Source: Symbiodinium natans (lineage: Eukaryota > Sar > Dinophyceae > Suessiales > Symbiodiniaceae). From it: a stretch of 64,000 nt of DNA. The stretch lies in NCBI GenBank assembly GCA_905221605.1, contig CAJNDS010002629.1, positions 273,788 through 337,787 of the forward strand, given 5' to 3'. The stretch's first letter is position 1. Each line of letters starts with the position of its first letter. The translations under genes were made by a program, and so were the position numbers. Of this stretch, positions 1-13,315 are shown one piece after another. A model generated the notes under the pieces. That model saw only the letters and a list, made by a program, of their open reading frames with translations, had not been told where the DNA came from and did no database searches.

Positions 1-1897
1 TGCCCCTGGATGTGCATGCCAGGATTTGTCCCATGCTTTGTTCCAAGCTTCCCGCCAATTGTCAACCTGAAGCACGAAGCCTTGAGGCCCTATGAACCAC
101 ACACTATGCAGCAGCAAACCGAAACCTGTAATTTCCCCGACAGCGCACTTGCATAGAGCTCGATACCCTGCCCCAAGGCCAGCATGCTTTGGTCGACGGC
201 CCGTTGCAGGGCCAAGGCACGACTGGATTCGAGGGCCAGATTCTGGGGTTACTTCGGGATCTGGTGATGTAGAGATGTGTAGAGGTTCACCTGGACAACT
301 CAAGTGAGCACGTGCAAGGCCCTGCATCCACCGAGGGTTACAAAGCCATATTAGAGCCATCCTGAGGCTTTCTCCGGCCATCTCCTTAATTTGAGCGATG
401 CGACCCTATCCAGGCGCCGGCGGCACTGCTGGAGGCTGCTAGCCGACGTGTTCCTCGACTGCAATCTCAGGGCTTCACATGCTTCAGGGTGGCAGGGTAT
501 GCCATCTGTTGCACTGTCACTTTGGACGCTGAAACGCCTGAGGTTGCCAGCTCTGAGGCATCAGGAGGTCGGTAGAGTCGCTGTTGATAACCCAAATGCG
601 GATGTTCTGGTTTGGAGTTTGGGTTCTTTGGAGGAGCCTTGCTTTAGGAACAACAGTCAATTGAAGGGGCTGACGGTTCAGGGTTGGGGGATGGTTCGGG
701 GGCTTGTCATTATAGGATGTAGATCAAAAAGTGGCTGGTTCTCTGGCTGCTGCTTGACAACGCTGTTTCGACCCAGTTTCGGGGATGTGTGCGTGGTAGG
801 TCGGTTGAAATCTCAGGCTGTGTCTCTTTCAGCTGCAAGCGGACGGAGTTTAACATGTCAATGTTGAGCATGTTTTTTATTAGCACACCTGTCAGACGTG
901 CAGAGCAGCGACGTCGCTCGGTGTTTCTGGGCTGCAGCGAGCCTTCGCTGGCGGGAGCCGGCATTCCTGGAAGGCCCCGGACGCATTCCCCGCAAATACC
1001 TTGGAACTATAGGGTGCTGGCTTAACTGCTGCGCCGTCCACTCAAACTGTTGAAATCAAGATAGAATTGGTCCGTGCAACTCGTGTTTAGGGAGAATGTG
1101 CCGCTGTGTGTGTGTGGGGGAGCATGGACGCACGCTCCTGTCCCTACAACATTGAAGTGTAGCTCTACAGATGCTCTCGGGTTGCTCAGATAGCTGAATG
1201 CATTCAGCTTTGTGCGCGCATGTCCCGCTTCTCTCCTTCTTAAAACACCTTGAAGACACCTTGTGATGGCACCTGTCCCAGCGGTAGTATCAAGCACATG
1301 CCTTGAGAGCTCAGAGTGCCGCAGATGCCAAGATCGAGCAAAGCACTGCTTCATGCAGGTGCCTCTGACATGTGTCTGTGGAGACAACCTTGATCAGCCA
1401 GCGCGTTCAGCGCATTGTTGTGCATAGATGCAGCCCGAGCTAGTGCATCGGCGGGCGACGCACAGTTTAATGGGGCGCCTGCCGTGGGATTGTTGTATAC
1501 TTCATCTTCGTGGCGCACAACTCACGCTTTGCAGTGTTAATCGTGGGCCTTGCCGTGTCAACATGGTTGGCTGACCTACGCTTCTCTTGTCGAGGGATTT
1601 CGGATGATTTGGGTTGACAAGCACTGAGAAACCCTAAGCAAAAGCGGTACGCCTCAACCTAGACCATGAGACCGTGCAAGACAAGTGTCACGGAACTCGG
1701 AACACCAGCACCACAAACCGAAAACCTTAAGCCCCGCTCAACAACCTTTAGCAGAGGTTCTACAGTAGATCAGTATATTTTCTCAGTCATAGGCAGTTCG
1801 GTTCCACAGAAGGCGCTGAGCGCCTGGGCCGGTCGAAGTTGGACCGCTGCACGGAGCAGGACCTCAGTAACTCAGAAGCCGAAGGATTACGGGGAGA

Positions 1898-1910
1898 GGG
1901 GGGGGGGGGG
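1898..1910 (+). repeat. poly(G) run, 13 bases
   Basis: An uninterrupted run of 13 G lies next to further short G clusters. It is one of about a dozen G or C homopolymers of 10 or more bases in the window. Confidence 0.9.
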
Positions 1911-3026
1911 CGGGGCTGGCTTGGGCCCTGGGGCCTTCTTTCTGAGCCGCGAGATGTTGCAATCAAGGGGTTTTTGTGTTTTGCTTTGTGCTTGGTGAAG
2001 GCTTCAAGGCTTACCAGGTTTTTTGGCTTTCGGGCTTGAGGCTTCCAACCAAAAATAGTGAAAATAGGAACTGTTACTCACCTTTCATTTCTTAATTCTT
2101 GATTGTCGGGACGTGGTGCCCCATATGTACAAAACAAATCTGCGGATGCAAGTGAGTAGCGTCAGTTCGCAGCCGGCGCTCCACATAGAGAGCGTTCAAC
2201 GGTCGTTCCGCGCATTGCACTTCACCACTTGCTGCACATCTTAAATTACAAGATCTTCCAGATACAAACCTACTCCACCTTTGAATAGCATTTCGTAGAG
2301 CTCCCCCAGTTGCCAAAAAGGTAACATTGCCTGGGCTTCAGCCACCTTGGGCTTCAATCCCTCGCATTGGCTGGCGCATGTGGTGAGTGCATTCGCCGAG
2401 CACCTGTGCCGCAGGTAGGGTACTCTTTGCAGACTGATATGTGAACATATTGGCATGCAAGCTTGTGGGGCTCTGTCTTGCGATGGACATCGCGATGTCA
2501 TGTCTGGGAAGCCCGGAAGCCTGACTTGGATTGGCCGAGTGTGCTAAGGTTTCTTAGGAGCCTTCAGCACTACAGTCATCGCAACGAAGAGTCAAGCCAC
2601 GGAGTTCAAAAGATCGATGTAGTTTGCTTATCAAGGTGAGCCAAGCATTGAGCCGTCCAACAGGTAGAGCGCATGTGTTCGCTCTACCAAAAACTAGCGA
2701 CAGTTGCATGGCAAAACCTGGCCCTAAACCCCAGGCTGCCCCGAGAAGGGAGCTGCTCGCCCCAAGCAATCGCCAACATCCTGTGGGGCTGCTCGGCGAG
2801 TTGCGCTTGAACGGTTTGGACTGATCTTTCAGATCTCTTCTGGGTTTCTAGCTGAGTTGGGACAGCCTGTATTTCCAACTTGGGAGTTCTACCGCGAACG
2901 TTGAAGTTCAGGACAAATTTGCACTCGTTGTGGCTCAAGAAGTTGCGTTAGACATGCGAGGGTAGACATGCAATTGAACTCTTGCATTTACAAAGCCTCA
3001 TACGTCTTGGCCGCTCATGTCAAGGC

Positions 3027-3314
3027 ATGGCGAAAGCCCACGAAGGTGGCTTCGGCGACGAGGCTGACGACTTTGTGTCCGGGTGCTTGGCGTGGGCTGC
3101 GTGTCAAGGTGGCCGCTTCGAGTGGTCTGTCGCAAGACGGCGAATGCTCCCCGCCCGCCCCAACTGCAGGTTTATCTTCTGGAAAACTCGTTCTGTTGCA
3201 GCGCAGGCTTTCCAGGACCTGGCGATGCGATTGGAGCCTGCGATTGCAGGCTCTTTGCCTGCTGCCTTGCCGCAACACGCAGCTTGGATCCAGCACAGGC
3301 CGATAGATGGCTAG
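3027..3314 (+). CDS. candidate exon or small ORF, 95 codons, unknown product
   Basis: An ATG at 3,027 opens a 95-codon frame ending at a TAG. The peptide has a varied, globular-protein-like composition, with segments such as GGFGDEADDFVSGCLAWAAC followed by an Arg-rich stretch (SVARRRMLPARPNC). Codons favour G or C at the third position. The same frame is open from 2,982. Two other plus frames are also open here, which weakens the case. I recognise no domain. It may be a terminal exon or a chance frame. Confidence 0.2.
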   Translation: MAKAHEGGFGDEADDFVSGCLAWAACQGGRFEWSVARRRMLPARPNCRFIFWKTRSVAAQAFQDLAMRLEPAIAGSLPAALPQHAAWIQHRPIDG

Positions 3315-5149
3315 ATGTCTAGATGGCCTCAGATAGCAATACGGGCCCCAGGGGCCTCATTCAAATGATGGCGAAATCCAGGCATCAGCCGTAACGTCTT
3401 GCAGGGCTTGTTGCGGTGGGGTCCACACTGCTTCTGGCTCCTGCAGTCTTCGAATGAGCTCCTGTCATAATCACAATGCAACGCACCAGGTCGCGAATAC
3501 TCTGTGGGCGCTGGCGAAGTTAGATGTTACGCTCGATCCCGAAGGCCCTGAGCCCCTGGCTGAATAGTTTTGGGACGTTTCGGGTCGGGATTTCCGCATA
3601 GTCATGGAAGCGGCCCCCGGCTTGACTTGCAGCACGAAAACGGCCAGGAGCTCTTCTCGCCAGCCTCAGCACTCGCATGTGCGACCTTCTCGAGGCCTCA
3701 TCTAGAACTGGGCTGTTCGGATGAAAGTCAACATAAGTCAAGGGTTCGTACAGAGGTAGACGGCAATCCGAGTATGGGAGCCCCGAAACAGGGAAGCCCA
3801 AGGAAAGCGGTAGGTGGGCATTTTGCAAGAAATATAGGCAGAAGGCTCCCAAGATTCCTGGACTACTATATGGGTACTATATTCCCGGATTTCCGTGTTC
3901 CCTGCGTTGGGGTCCCTACAGGGATTGGTTTCTAAAAGGTCTGCCATGGTTTTGCCGACATGAAAAGTGCAAGGCAAGGAAGAAGTCAGAAGGGCATTGG
4001 ATTTCACAGCAGGGGGCTGAAGTTGAGGACTTTGCTAGATTCAGTTCTGTTCTGTGGTTGTTGTTCCTGGTCTGGAAGATTTAGAGGCTTCTTCAGCCGA
4101 CACCTTTCAGCGAGGCAAAGATGTCAGTCGGGCCTTACCCAGAGCCGAAGCAGAAGATACGAATGAGGGGTTGAATGATGAATTGGGGCTTCGGGGCAGG
4201 TGCTCCCTGCGGCGCAATGGCAAAGACCTTAAAGGCTTCAAAAGTACAGGAAAGAGCGACGCCAGTGAACAGTGACTGTTCGGGACCCTGAAGCACACTC
4301 ATTCCAGTTCCCAGGTGCCCTTAAGACCATGCGAAGGGCAGAGATATTATTGCTAAATTCCCTTACAAGACCCAGACGTCCAAATCCTCATGCCTTTCCT
4401 CCTCCCAGCCCTCCATGCAAAGGAGGCCGAGATCCAGCACTTGGCAACCAGTGCATGGGGATTGGCCCGGCTGTGCCTTGGTGCTGGAGAAAGTTTGTGC
4501 TCCAGATTTTTGAGCGCGAGCTCCAGCGTGCACATCTTTCGGGCTTCATAAAAAGATAGATGCTCCAGCATGGGGCCACCCTCCCACCATTGCTTTTTGT
4601 TTCATTCACTTCGTGTGGCGTCCTCGACTGGATGGTGGCTGGATGATGCTTTGGCCTAGACGAAGCTTCGATGAGAGTTAATTCGGGCCATGGCGTATAG
4701 ATGGTAGCACAGACTGCGGAATACGTACGAGCTGAGTGATAGCGTTTCTTTTGCAGATAAATTACGGTGTCTGAAGCCCCTGAAAGCCGTTAATTCCAGG
4801 CACGTCCATGTGAATTGTTGATGTGTCGTCGGCATCAACCATCAACACATTCTGACAACTCGTGCAGAGATTAATCGCTGTTGGCTTCAGGACCTCCCCA
4901 TAACAGCCATAACAAGTCACACAAGCTTGAAGTGCTTATAGCGTATTTTTTAGCGTGCCCAATACGCGGAGCCATGCAGATTGATGCCACCAGGAAGTGC
5001 ATGGCCACTTTGATGCTTTCACGTCGGCCCACGCGCCTATGGCCAGGATACCCAGCAAATGGATCCTAGAAATCACGTAATAGAGGTTCATGTATCGTCC
5101 TACACTACACATGCAGGCACGAGCCTGTGCTTTCGGTCTGCAATTGCAG

Positions 5150-5297
5150 ACTACACTTGCCCCTCCTTATCCGCCCAAGGCACGGCACCCAGCAAGCCTC
5201 TGGCCGCTCGAGGGACTTTCTCTGTCGACTGGCGGACGCTTGAGCCGATGGCTATACCCATTCAGAGATCCGTTGGGGGGATGCTTGCTGCCCACAG
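5150..5297 (+). CDS. candidate internal exon, unknown product
   Basis: The segment is preceded by an acceptor-like TTGCAG and followed by a consensus donor, CCCACAG|GTGAGAAG. In the frame with codons starting at 5,149 it reads as an ordinary protein segment, with PSLSAQGTAPSKPLAARG followed by TFSVDWRTLEPMAIPIQ. A second frame is also open, so the frame is uncertain. A further protein-like segment (ATAQGLPASASPPSRPLMAF) lies about 80 bases downstream in another frame, as expected after an intron but not proven. No family recognised. Confidence 0.25.
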
Positions 5298-8289
5298 GTG
5301 AGAAGGTTCGGAAATCGGGTTGCGACGCCATGCGTTCGGTACGGCTCCGCTGCATGCTAAGACGCCACCGCGCAAGGACTACCTGCGTCGGCGAGTCCGC
5401 CCAGTCGACCGCTCATGGCATTCAAGCCACGGGGCTGCACAATCTTGACTGCCCAATAGACAGAGCTACACACATGCAACAAAACACATTTTGCACACCT
5501 GTTGCACTGCTAAGTGCCGAGGGTGGGATGGAATCTTCTTGTCGCATGTGTCCATTATCTGCTGGTCCTATGCCAGGCTCGGGCTTTTCTGGTGACTGAA
5601 GCCGGCCTTGCTGTTTTCTTTGTAGCTCAAGGGTAGCTGACCCCTACTTTGCGACGAAAGGAAGCTGATGCAGTCATTACCACATGTTGACACCTGCACA
5701 CGTTTACAGCACTGCTGGCAGGGTCTTGCCAAGCGACAAGGTAACCCGGCAGCTGTTGAAGACCCTGGGCTGCAGGCGGTGCGCTCACTAGTTTCCTAAT
5801 TTTCTGTGCCGCTCATCTTGCGGTATCCACGAAAATGCGTCAGAAACCAAAGCGTTGGCGATGGCTATGGTTACTGTTACGCATGGACCTAAGTCAAGAA
5901 TCCTGATCTCCCAGATCCCCATACAGTTCCAGCCACGCCGCCGGCAAGTTAAGTCGATTCTCTCCATCTGCCAACATCTGCCAACATGAGGCCTTTAAAG
6001 CTCACCGCCAGGCATGGCGTGGGGCGGACGAAATCCATACACGATAGTTGGGATTATTTGTCTGAAATGCTGCGGGCAAAAGATCCCGAAGTGTCCCTCA
6101 GCTGAAAGACCTTTCCAAGCTTTAGCCGCAACAGTGAGGAGTGCGTCCAAGCAGCTGGAGAGTTTCACTTCAGAGTGTCCGCACCCCAGTCACGGCACTT
6201 GGGAACGTGCACCTGCACCCGCTGTGGACATGATTCTTGTTGCTGTCATGATCACGACGATTTAGTCACTTCATGTCAACACGTTGTTGGCATGATCAAG
6301 ATTTTTGGTTCGTCTTCAAAGAACTGAAGCTACTTGTATGACGTTGAAAGTCGGCTTCGACCTCGTGAACTCTGACCGCTCTGCCCGATTCCGGCCATTT
6401 TGAGGTGCCATCAAGGCACAGGAACACGCCAACTTGCTCTGGGCCTACGCGCAGGCCGTGCATTTAAGAGTTCGGATCCTGGCCTGCAGTACGGTCTGCC
6501 GAAAATCCCGGCAGCCGATTCGGTACAGTATCTGTCCAAGTAGGGATTTGACATCCCAAGACTTTCGACTTCTTCGAAGTTAAATCCAGTTGTTGCGACT
6601 CGGAGAGGCCGCAGAACATGCTTGGGCCGGAATGCAGAAGCCACGTGTCATGCTCGGGGCGCCCCTTGGAGTGCATTTGATGGCTCCACTCCATTCTGTC
6701 CAGTTCTTTCCCTGCAATTTGTGCACCAGCCACATCTGTTCATTCTACTGATTCCATTTATTTCTATTTCTTGCGAAGGCCCCTAATGCCAATGAGATGT
6801 TTTTCCCGGCTTCGCTCGGGTAACTTCCCCTACTTAAAGCTTTGCACTTTCGATCAAGTGTTTGGCTACGATGCGTAGCATAGCATGACTTGGATGAACA
6901 TCTGTTGGCAGTCTCGTTCGCACTTTTGCACACATCGCCGTGTGGTCGGCAACTTCAAGCCTTCACAAGCTGTTGATGTATACTGTCAGGGCATACACGG
7001 CACCAGCTAAGGTTGGTCCAGCTCCTTTGTGACCCGATCTTTGGACAGAAAAACAGGTTTTCCTGGTCCTTTAGCAAGCCGCAAGCCCAAACCATCTCAT
7101 GTGCCTCGACTACACGACACTTCAGGGCCCGATGGCCATCCCAGCAGCCTGATGCACTTGAGTGCCTGCTTGCTCCACCACGATTTCCACAATCCCAAAC
7201 ATGCGAAACCCTCAACTACCACATTGAAAGGAGACACAAGGTATGAAGTCGCATCAGGACCGGCCGGTTTGGGGAGCTAACATGCGTGGACCCCTTTCTG
7301 ATCTGTCAAGGAAACTCAAGCTCCAAGGGGAGAGTGCCATTTCTTTCGCCGCGTCTGCATCAGCGCTTCCTGGCTGTATTCGTTGCACGGCACATGTATT
7401 GAGACAAGCTTTGCAGTTTACATCCTTTTGAGATCTGGAGCCTTGCGCGATGCACGTGCTTCAGATCGCAACGCCTTCGTCTCGGTCTCCTGTACATTGA
7501 GGCTTGAGCCCACTATAGCTAGTCACTAGTCACTTTTGTCACTAGCTCTCGAGTAAATGGCTTGTCACTGCTGTGAGCGGCAGACCAGAAAGGGAAAGTC
7601 GGAAGTGTCGGAGTGGCATATCGGCACATGGCTGCTGCAAGAAAATGCATATCAGCATGGTTGCAACTTAAGATGTTCAACTCCAAGGCTCTCACGGATC
7701 CGGCAGATGATCGGCCCTGCGCATCAGCGAGCAGTGCCCTCAGTTGGAGGTTTGATGCTTTTTTGTCGCTCACTCGTCGCAGACCTCACAGTGGCCTCAA
7801 GACCTCAGAGCTGCACAAGCCTGCAATCAGCAAGGGACTTTGTTCTGTAGCGATGCTTCCTCCATGGTTGAAGACCCTGAAGCATTGAAGAACCATCCAG
7901 GACCCAGGCCCCCCGTTCTCTTCCAGAAACACATAAATAAAGAAACAGAAAGCTTCACAAGAGAAATGCTCGAGCTCTTTTCAGGACTGCTGTCTTGACT
8001 CTCACGTAGTCCTGGTTGTCAAACTGTCGGCTTGCATGTTGTCTCGTGTAGAACGCGTTCTGGGAGTTTCTGTATACACTTGAGATCGTTGGTGTTGCAA
8101 AGCTTGGTACGTCCTCAGTAGTGGCTCTTGCTGCTTCTTTGAGAACAGCAGGTGTAAGGGACGGGGAGTTCGCCTATTGGTGAGGAATCCCTTCAATCCC
8201 TTCCTAACGCAGCAGATCCTGAATCCTCCGCCGTCTTCGTCGAGCGCATCGAAAGTTTTCATGCTGGCAGTCGGACAAGGACATGCTGA

Positions 8290-8448
8290 GCCCAAGCCTC
8301 AGCTGAGGCCCTGCAGCTGTGGCTCGAGCGAAGCTCCGGGCGCCTCAGTCGCCGTGCGAACTTCGAGTTAGACAAGGTGGAGGCAGGGAACCGGGTTGAG
8401 GCCCCCAAGACACCAGATGTGAAGTCCTTAACGAAGTGCAATTACTGA
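8290..8448 (+). CDS. candidate exon, 52 codons, unknown product
   Basis: The open stretch runs between in-frame stops at 8,287 and 8,446. It reads SAEALQLWLERSSGRLSRRA and then FELDKVEAGNRVEAPKTPDV, a composition typical of a charged helical protein. There is no ATG near its start, so it would have to be an internal or terminal exon. A second protein-like frame follows at 8,458-8,667 (69 codons, Ser and Glu rich). Neither belongs to a family I recognise. Confidence 0.2.
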   Translation, partial: AQASAEALQLWLERSSGRLSRRANFELDKVEAGNRVEAPKTPDVKSLTKCNY

Positions 8449-9799
8449 CCGTGAGGTATGGACATGTCTCCGAGTCAGAATAGCCGCGGATTCAGAAACC
8501 ACGAATCCGAGAGGGTCTCGCTCACTTCTCGGGACATTGAGACTCTCGTGTCGGAAACCGCCAATCCGCTTTCAGAAAAACACCATCATCAGTCATCAAG
8601 ATTCAGGCATTGTCGTTCACTTTCCGCCACTCAGGAATCTCGGAATCGATGTTTTTCCCTGCCCTAACCCAGCTTGCTCGCAAATCGAGTTCCTAGAGCT
8701 GTGATGGTTTGCAAATCAAGGCACAAACTGGTGAGAAAACACTGCTTGCTATAGGACGGAGTACAGGGTCAAGATGTTTGCTGAGCACGGCTCTCCGGGA
8801 CCAAGCTTTTCCCGATGCTTGAACGAGGTGATTTCCCTGCTGCGTGCCCTGGTGGCCTGCAGCAAGCTGCAGAATCGCATGCAGCTTGCCTGCAGACCTA
8901 CAGGGGTGTGTAGAGCGTTGCATCCACCCCCCCGCACAACAAAAGCAAACAAGAAGCACGAGAAACTATGCACTGCGCTTGCATGGACTCTTGTAGAACA
9001 GGAGCAGCAGCTGATCCTTGGCAGATCTTGATGTCAACTTGAAAACGTTCCCCATCCGGTGCCATCGGTGCCCAGGATGAGCTGCTGCCTCCAGGTGCTT
9101 CAAAAGGCCTCGTTTGCCGATGGTGCAGAGAATAGGCGGAGGGTTTGAGCTCAGATTGCAAGGCATGTGAAGAGACGGCATCTGAGATTGACAAGGCACT
9201 GACAATGCTTCACGCACAATGCTTCACGCTCGAGAAGTCAGAACCTGAAAGGATTGCGGTGACCTGACGCCTTCGCACATGCTGGCGGTGCTCACGGCCC
9301 TCCAGACCCTCCGACCCAGGAGCACCTTCAGAGGAATACCGAGACGAATTTTGAAGGGTTTAATGGGGGTTTTGCGTGGGAAGAGTGCACTGGAAGTTGC
9401 GTTTGGCTGCAAGCAGAAGCCAAGCTATGTCCATATGAGCATGACGAAATGGTTCTGACACCAAGTCTTGTGCATGATATTGTGCGGCAGGCGACTGAAC
9501 GAGGAGCAGCTGTGGTTCTTGCGGCTGGTGCTTTGCCCGAATAGACCCTCCAAAGGACGAAGTTGCTGCAGCATGATGTAAACTGGGACGTTGTGCAACT
9601 TAGCAAGCCTTCCGGAGCATCGGGCACGAGCTTTCACAACGGGAACACGGCGAAACGTATTCTGTCATCCTAAACACTACTTGTGCTAGCCGCTGGCACA
9701 GGTCTGCCGATGTGCAGCTGTTTGTATGGCATTCTTCTCAGCCCCCCTCAGTTGCCGCACCTCGAGCCCACAACAACAATCACGTTTTATTGGGGACCC

Positions 9800-9856
9800 G
9801 ATGATCTCGATGATGATGATGATGATGATGACGATGACGATGACGATGAGATGATG
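9800..9856 (+). repeat. GAT/GAC trinucleotide microsatellite
   Basis: A run of GAT units grades into GAC-GAT units. It would encode an Asp run in the plus-strand frame ending near 9,877, but that frame has no other support. Confidence 0.9.
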
Positions 9857-10712
9857 CCGTTGCGAGAATGCGATTGAAGCTGTTGGCCCTATACGTCGTC
9901 AAAGCTGCAGGTTCATTCTCGGCTGGCCGACTTTCCTTTGCCACTGCGGCTCGGAAGCAATGCGCCGAGCGTACACCTTAGCCTTGGCCGGGTTGTGCCG
10001 CCATGAGCCCACCAATGGTCCAATTAGCAGATCCTGGGCAGAAACTGTTCTGGGTAGAGTTGCGCCCCTTGCTCCAGAGCTTCTGATGTTGCTTTTGAGT
10101 TCTAATGGCTTGGTGTTGCACGGAGGGATCACCCGACAGCTCAAGGCCTGGTGTATTCTGCAAAGCCTACAACCAGAGAGAGAAAGCGTGAGGTGCGCTA
10201 TGTTACACCTCCAATCAAGTCGAGGCTGACATTGGCACTTTGGCGACTCCATGGCATTCAGGGAGACCTTGCCGATGGCACTGAAGTTCGGCAAACGACC
10301 TCGGCTCAGCTATGTAGGGTTGGTCGAATTCAGTGGTCTTCTCACACATGCCCATCATGATTGCTGGCTTCAGTCCCATCAGCAAGATTGGAGTTGCAGT
10401 TGACACCTTGTCAGTCAATCGGGGGCATTGCTTTGTGATTATGCCAGTTTGCACTGGACTTTGAGAATGTGCTTGCTAGCACGCCTGAATTCCAAGAGGT
10501 CTGATTCAGCCATAGGACTCGTGCATTGACTTCAACAAGTGTTGAAAAGAAAGCCACATGGACAAGTGTTTTCGCTCTGGCCAGAGTGAGCCCGATTCCA
10601 AAACTACTCTGCTTCACATCCATGCGCTGGCCATGACTGAGCAGAGCAGAGTTCACGGCTGTGGGAGTTGTGGAATTGTGGGAATTGTGGAGCACGCAAG
10701 GATTCAATCAGG

Positions 10713-10734
10713 GACGTCTCGTTTCCGAGACGTC
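10713..10734. repeat. 9-bp perfect hairpin
   Basis: GACGTCTCG and CGAGACGTC form a perfect 9-bp stem around the loop TTTC. No T tract follows, so it is not a bacterial-type terminator. Function unknown. Confidence 0.8.
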
Positions 10735-12242
10735 AAGCTTCGGTGGCCCGGACATGCTCCGTGGCGTGGCGTGGAGGCAAGTTAGGGGTCGAAAAGCGTC
10801 GAAAAGCAGCCACAGGCTTTGAGCCAAGTCGCCCAAGTCGCGCCAGTGAGTTCATTGGGGCTTCGGGGCCTGGTGATCGAGGGTATGAGCCAGTTTGGAG
10901 TTTGGCTGCACATGCAGGCGGAGTAGTGTTGTGCCAAGCATTTGCTTCAAGACAGTAAGCTAAGAGCTGTGGATCTCGGAGCAACGAAAGAGCTCGGAGT
11001 CAAAATTAGTTTGACCTTTTGATTTATTTAGTAATCAAGCAATACTGTATCACAAAGCCAGTCTGTCGTCGATCTTGCTGTGGCAAGGCAAGTAATAAGA
11101 ATTGAGTCGAAGGGCATTAAACGGGCTCACAATTCGACGGGTGGCACGATGTGTACGGTGCAGATGCTGGAAACACTTCTTCGTCGCAGGTGAGAAGACG
11201 ATCTGTATAAGCACATAAAAAATAAGTAGGGAAATACAAATAATCAGTAGTAAATGTGTTGTTTACTTATGTATATATCTATAGCGTGTTGACAGAACGT
11301 GTTGCAGGCCAAGAAGCCGCCGGGCCAAGAGCTGGAAAAGGAAGTTGACCTGAGCATGAGTCCTGGCGGCCTTTGCAACTCCAACATGCGGCCTTCCCCT
11401 TGAACAACCCATGAAGCTGCGGAAGTCCGTTGTCCAACCGGGACTCCTTCAAAACGGGTGCCACGCCCAAGCCCTAACTGAATTGTCAGTTTGCCACGCT
11501 TAACACGGGTCACTGGAGCTCGCAAAATACATGGTAGTATGACTGGAAGAAAAAACTGGTAGTATAAGCTGGCAGAGTATTCGCTCAGGGAAGAGTGGCT
11601 CTGGCTGGCTAACTCGGCGTTGCCCTGCCCGCTGCTGAAGGAGACCGGCACCATGGCCTTTCTTTCGCTGGGGGGGTGCAGCGGAGTGTACTTGCAGTTC
11701 AACAGTTCCGCACCAGGGCTCATGCTTATGAAGCTTTACGGCTTTCATCTCGTCTCCTTCTGAGTGTTCAAGTTAAGTTGCCTGTCCTAGCCCTCAGGAG
11801 GAGCATTTGCCCGGGCTGAGGCGAGCAGATGCCGTGGACTTCTGAGCTTCTGCAGCCCTTTTCGGTATGGGTGGCGACACTTGTGGATGCGACCTCTTCC
11901 GCAGACAGAAGGGGCATGGAGGGGGACATAGCTAGGCTATATGTTGCGTGAAGTAAGTGCGCAAAACTCAGTGGGCATCATACGGCTGTTCACATGCATG
12001 GCGTTTAGTTCCTCCTTTTTCGGGACCGGGATGTGGTGGATCGTTAGGCAACCAATTGCAAGGAGCAGCTATGGCTAAAACAAGTTTTGGGCGCATGACT
12101 CTGGCTCAATTTCTTCCACCAGACGGCAGCCCATGCAAGAACATCGAAAGCGTGCCCTCTAGAACTCTGGGTCGTTCTCAAGCCTTTTGCCTAGTCACTT
12201 AGTCCTTCTGTGGTGATTGTTGTCTGCCTGGTTCGACCGAAG

Positions 12243-12340
12243 CCCGAGGAGCTCGCAACGGAGGCAGATCTCCTGGTCGGCACCATGGCTGCCTTGGGCA
12301 CTTTCTTGGAGCCGGAGGAGGAACAGGACCTTTGTTTCAG
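12243..12340 (+). CDS. candidate exon, acidic, unknown product
   Basis: The stretch follows an AG at 12,241-12,242 and runs to a TTTCAG or an earlier GGAACAG boundary. It reads PEELATEADLLVGTMAALG followed by TFLEPEEEQDLCF, an acidic helical composition with coding-like codon choice. The frame stays open to a TGA near 12,467, but the later part is less protein-like. Donor and acceptor are not strong consensus sites. No domain recognised. Confidence 0.2.
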
Positions 12341-13291
12341 AGCTGAATCAAGAACTACATCATCAGGTCTGACAGCCATGGTCCGTAGCTTCAGAAGCCC
12401 AACTCAACCCGTGCTGCAATCTTTCCGCCTCGCTCTTGTCACCCGCCTGAATCAGCGATGTTCCTGAAGCACATGCTGAGGCTTAGTTGCACATACTTGT
12501 GGCTGCTAGAAATTCGGATCACCTCTTAGACTCATCGCTGAACGAGGGACGGTGCCACATGCCATTTTGAACTGGTATGAATGCCATTTGAACTGGCATG
12601 AACCACTTCTAGACCCTTGCAACCTCATTCGCCATCACGAAGGATGCGACCCCTGAAGACGTGAGCCGACGAAATCTGATGCAGGAAACAGCTACTTTTG
12701 GCAAGAGGTTCAGGGATACGGGTCGGTAGGTTCAGTGCCTTCACGGCAATTGCAGTCGGAAGTCGCATGTCGAGGTCGAGGAGTTTGGAGTGTTGGCATC
12801 GGCTTGGGACCGTGGTTAAGCATACGTGCACGTCCGCACGGTATAAACATGCTCCCTGCTAGAACAGCTGCCTTTGAGAAAGAACCCCCCATGGAAACCA
12901 ACATTATCATAGCCGGGGAACGGCAGGGCTGCTATCGGAATTCAAAGCCGCAAAGCCTCATCTACGCAGTCTTCCATACCCCCTGACCCTCCCAAACTAA
13001 ATCGACAAAAAGTATCCGCAAGGTTCTGCAGCGCTACAGAGCCGTCCTCCGAAGAGATGGGCTTGAGTGGACAGGTCGAGCTCCATGCGTGTGCTTTGAA
13101 GACTCTGTTAAAGGTTATCGGTCGCAGCTGAGCAAGATCCAGGGGCCAGAGTTTTGTTCGAGCTTCAGACAGTTGTCGCCCTCAACCGCTTAGTCACTTC
13201 AGGTCCTGCGTGGGCCGTGCCGGCTGCCCAACGCCTCGGCTTGGCTTACTGCCCGGTGCGCGGGTTCAGGGGGAGCCTCAGGTCCTGAATG

Positions 13292-13315
13292 CCCCCCCCC
13301 CCCCCCCCCCCCCCC
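13292..13315 (+). repeat. poly(C) run, 24 bases
   Basis: An uninterrupted run of 24 C. A 25-G run lies 0.8 kb downstream at 14,104-14,128, so the two are complementary homopolymers in inverted orientation. Their flanks share no sequence. Confidence 0.95.

Noticed and set aside
2925..2945. Possible relic of the dinoflagellate spliced leader (TGGCTCAAG at about 2,931)
   Set aside because: Only nine bases of the expected leader match. I found no longer match on either strand.
10713..10734. Hairpin as a transcription terminator
   Set aside because: There is no following T tract and no upstream gene. The genome context is not bacterial.
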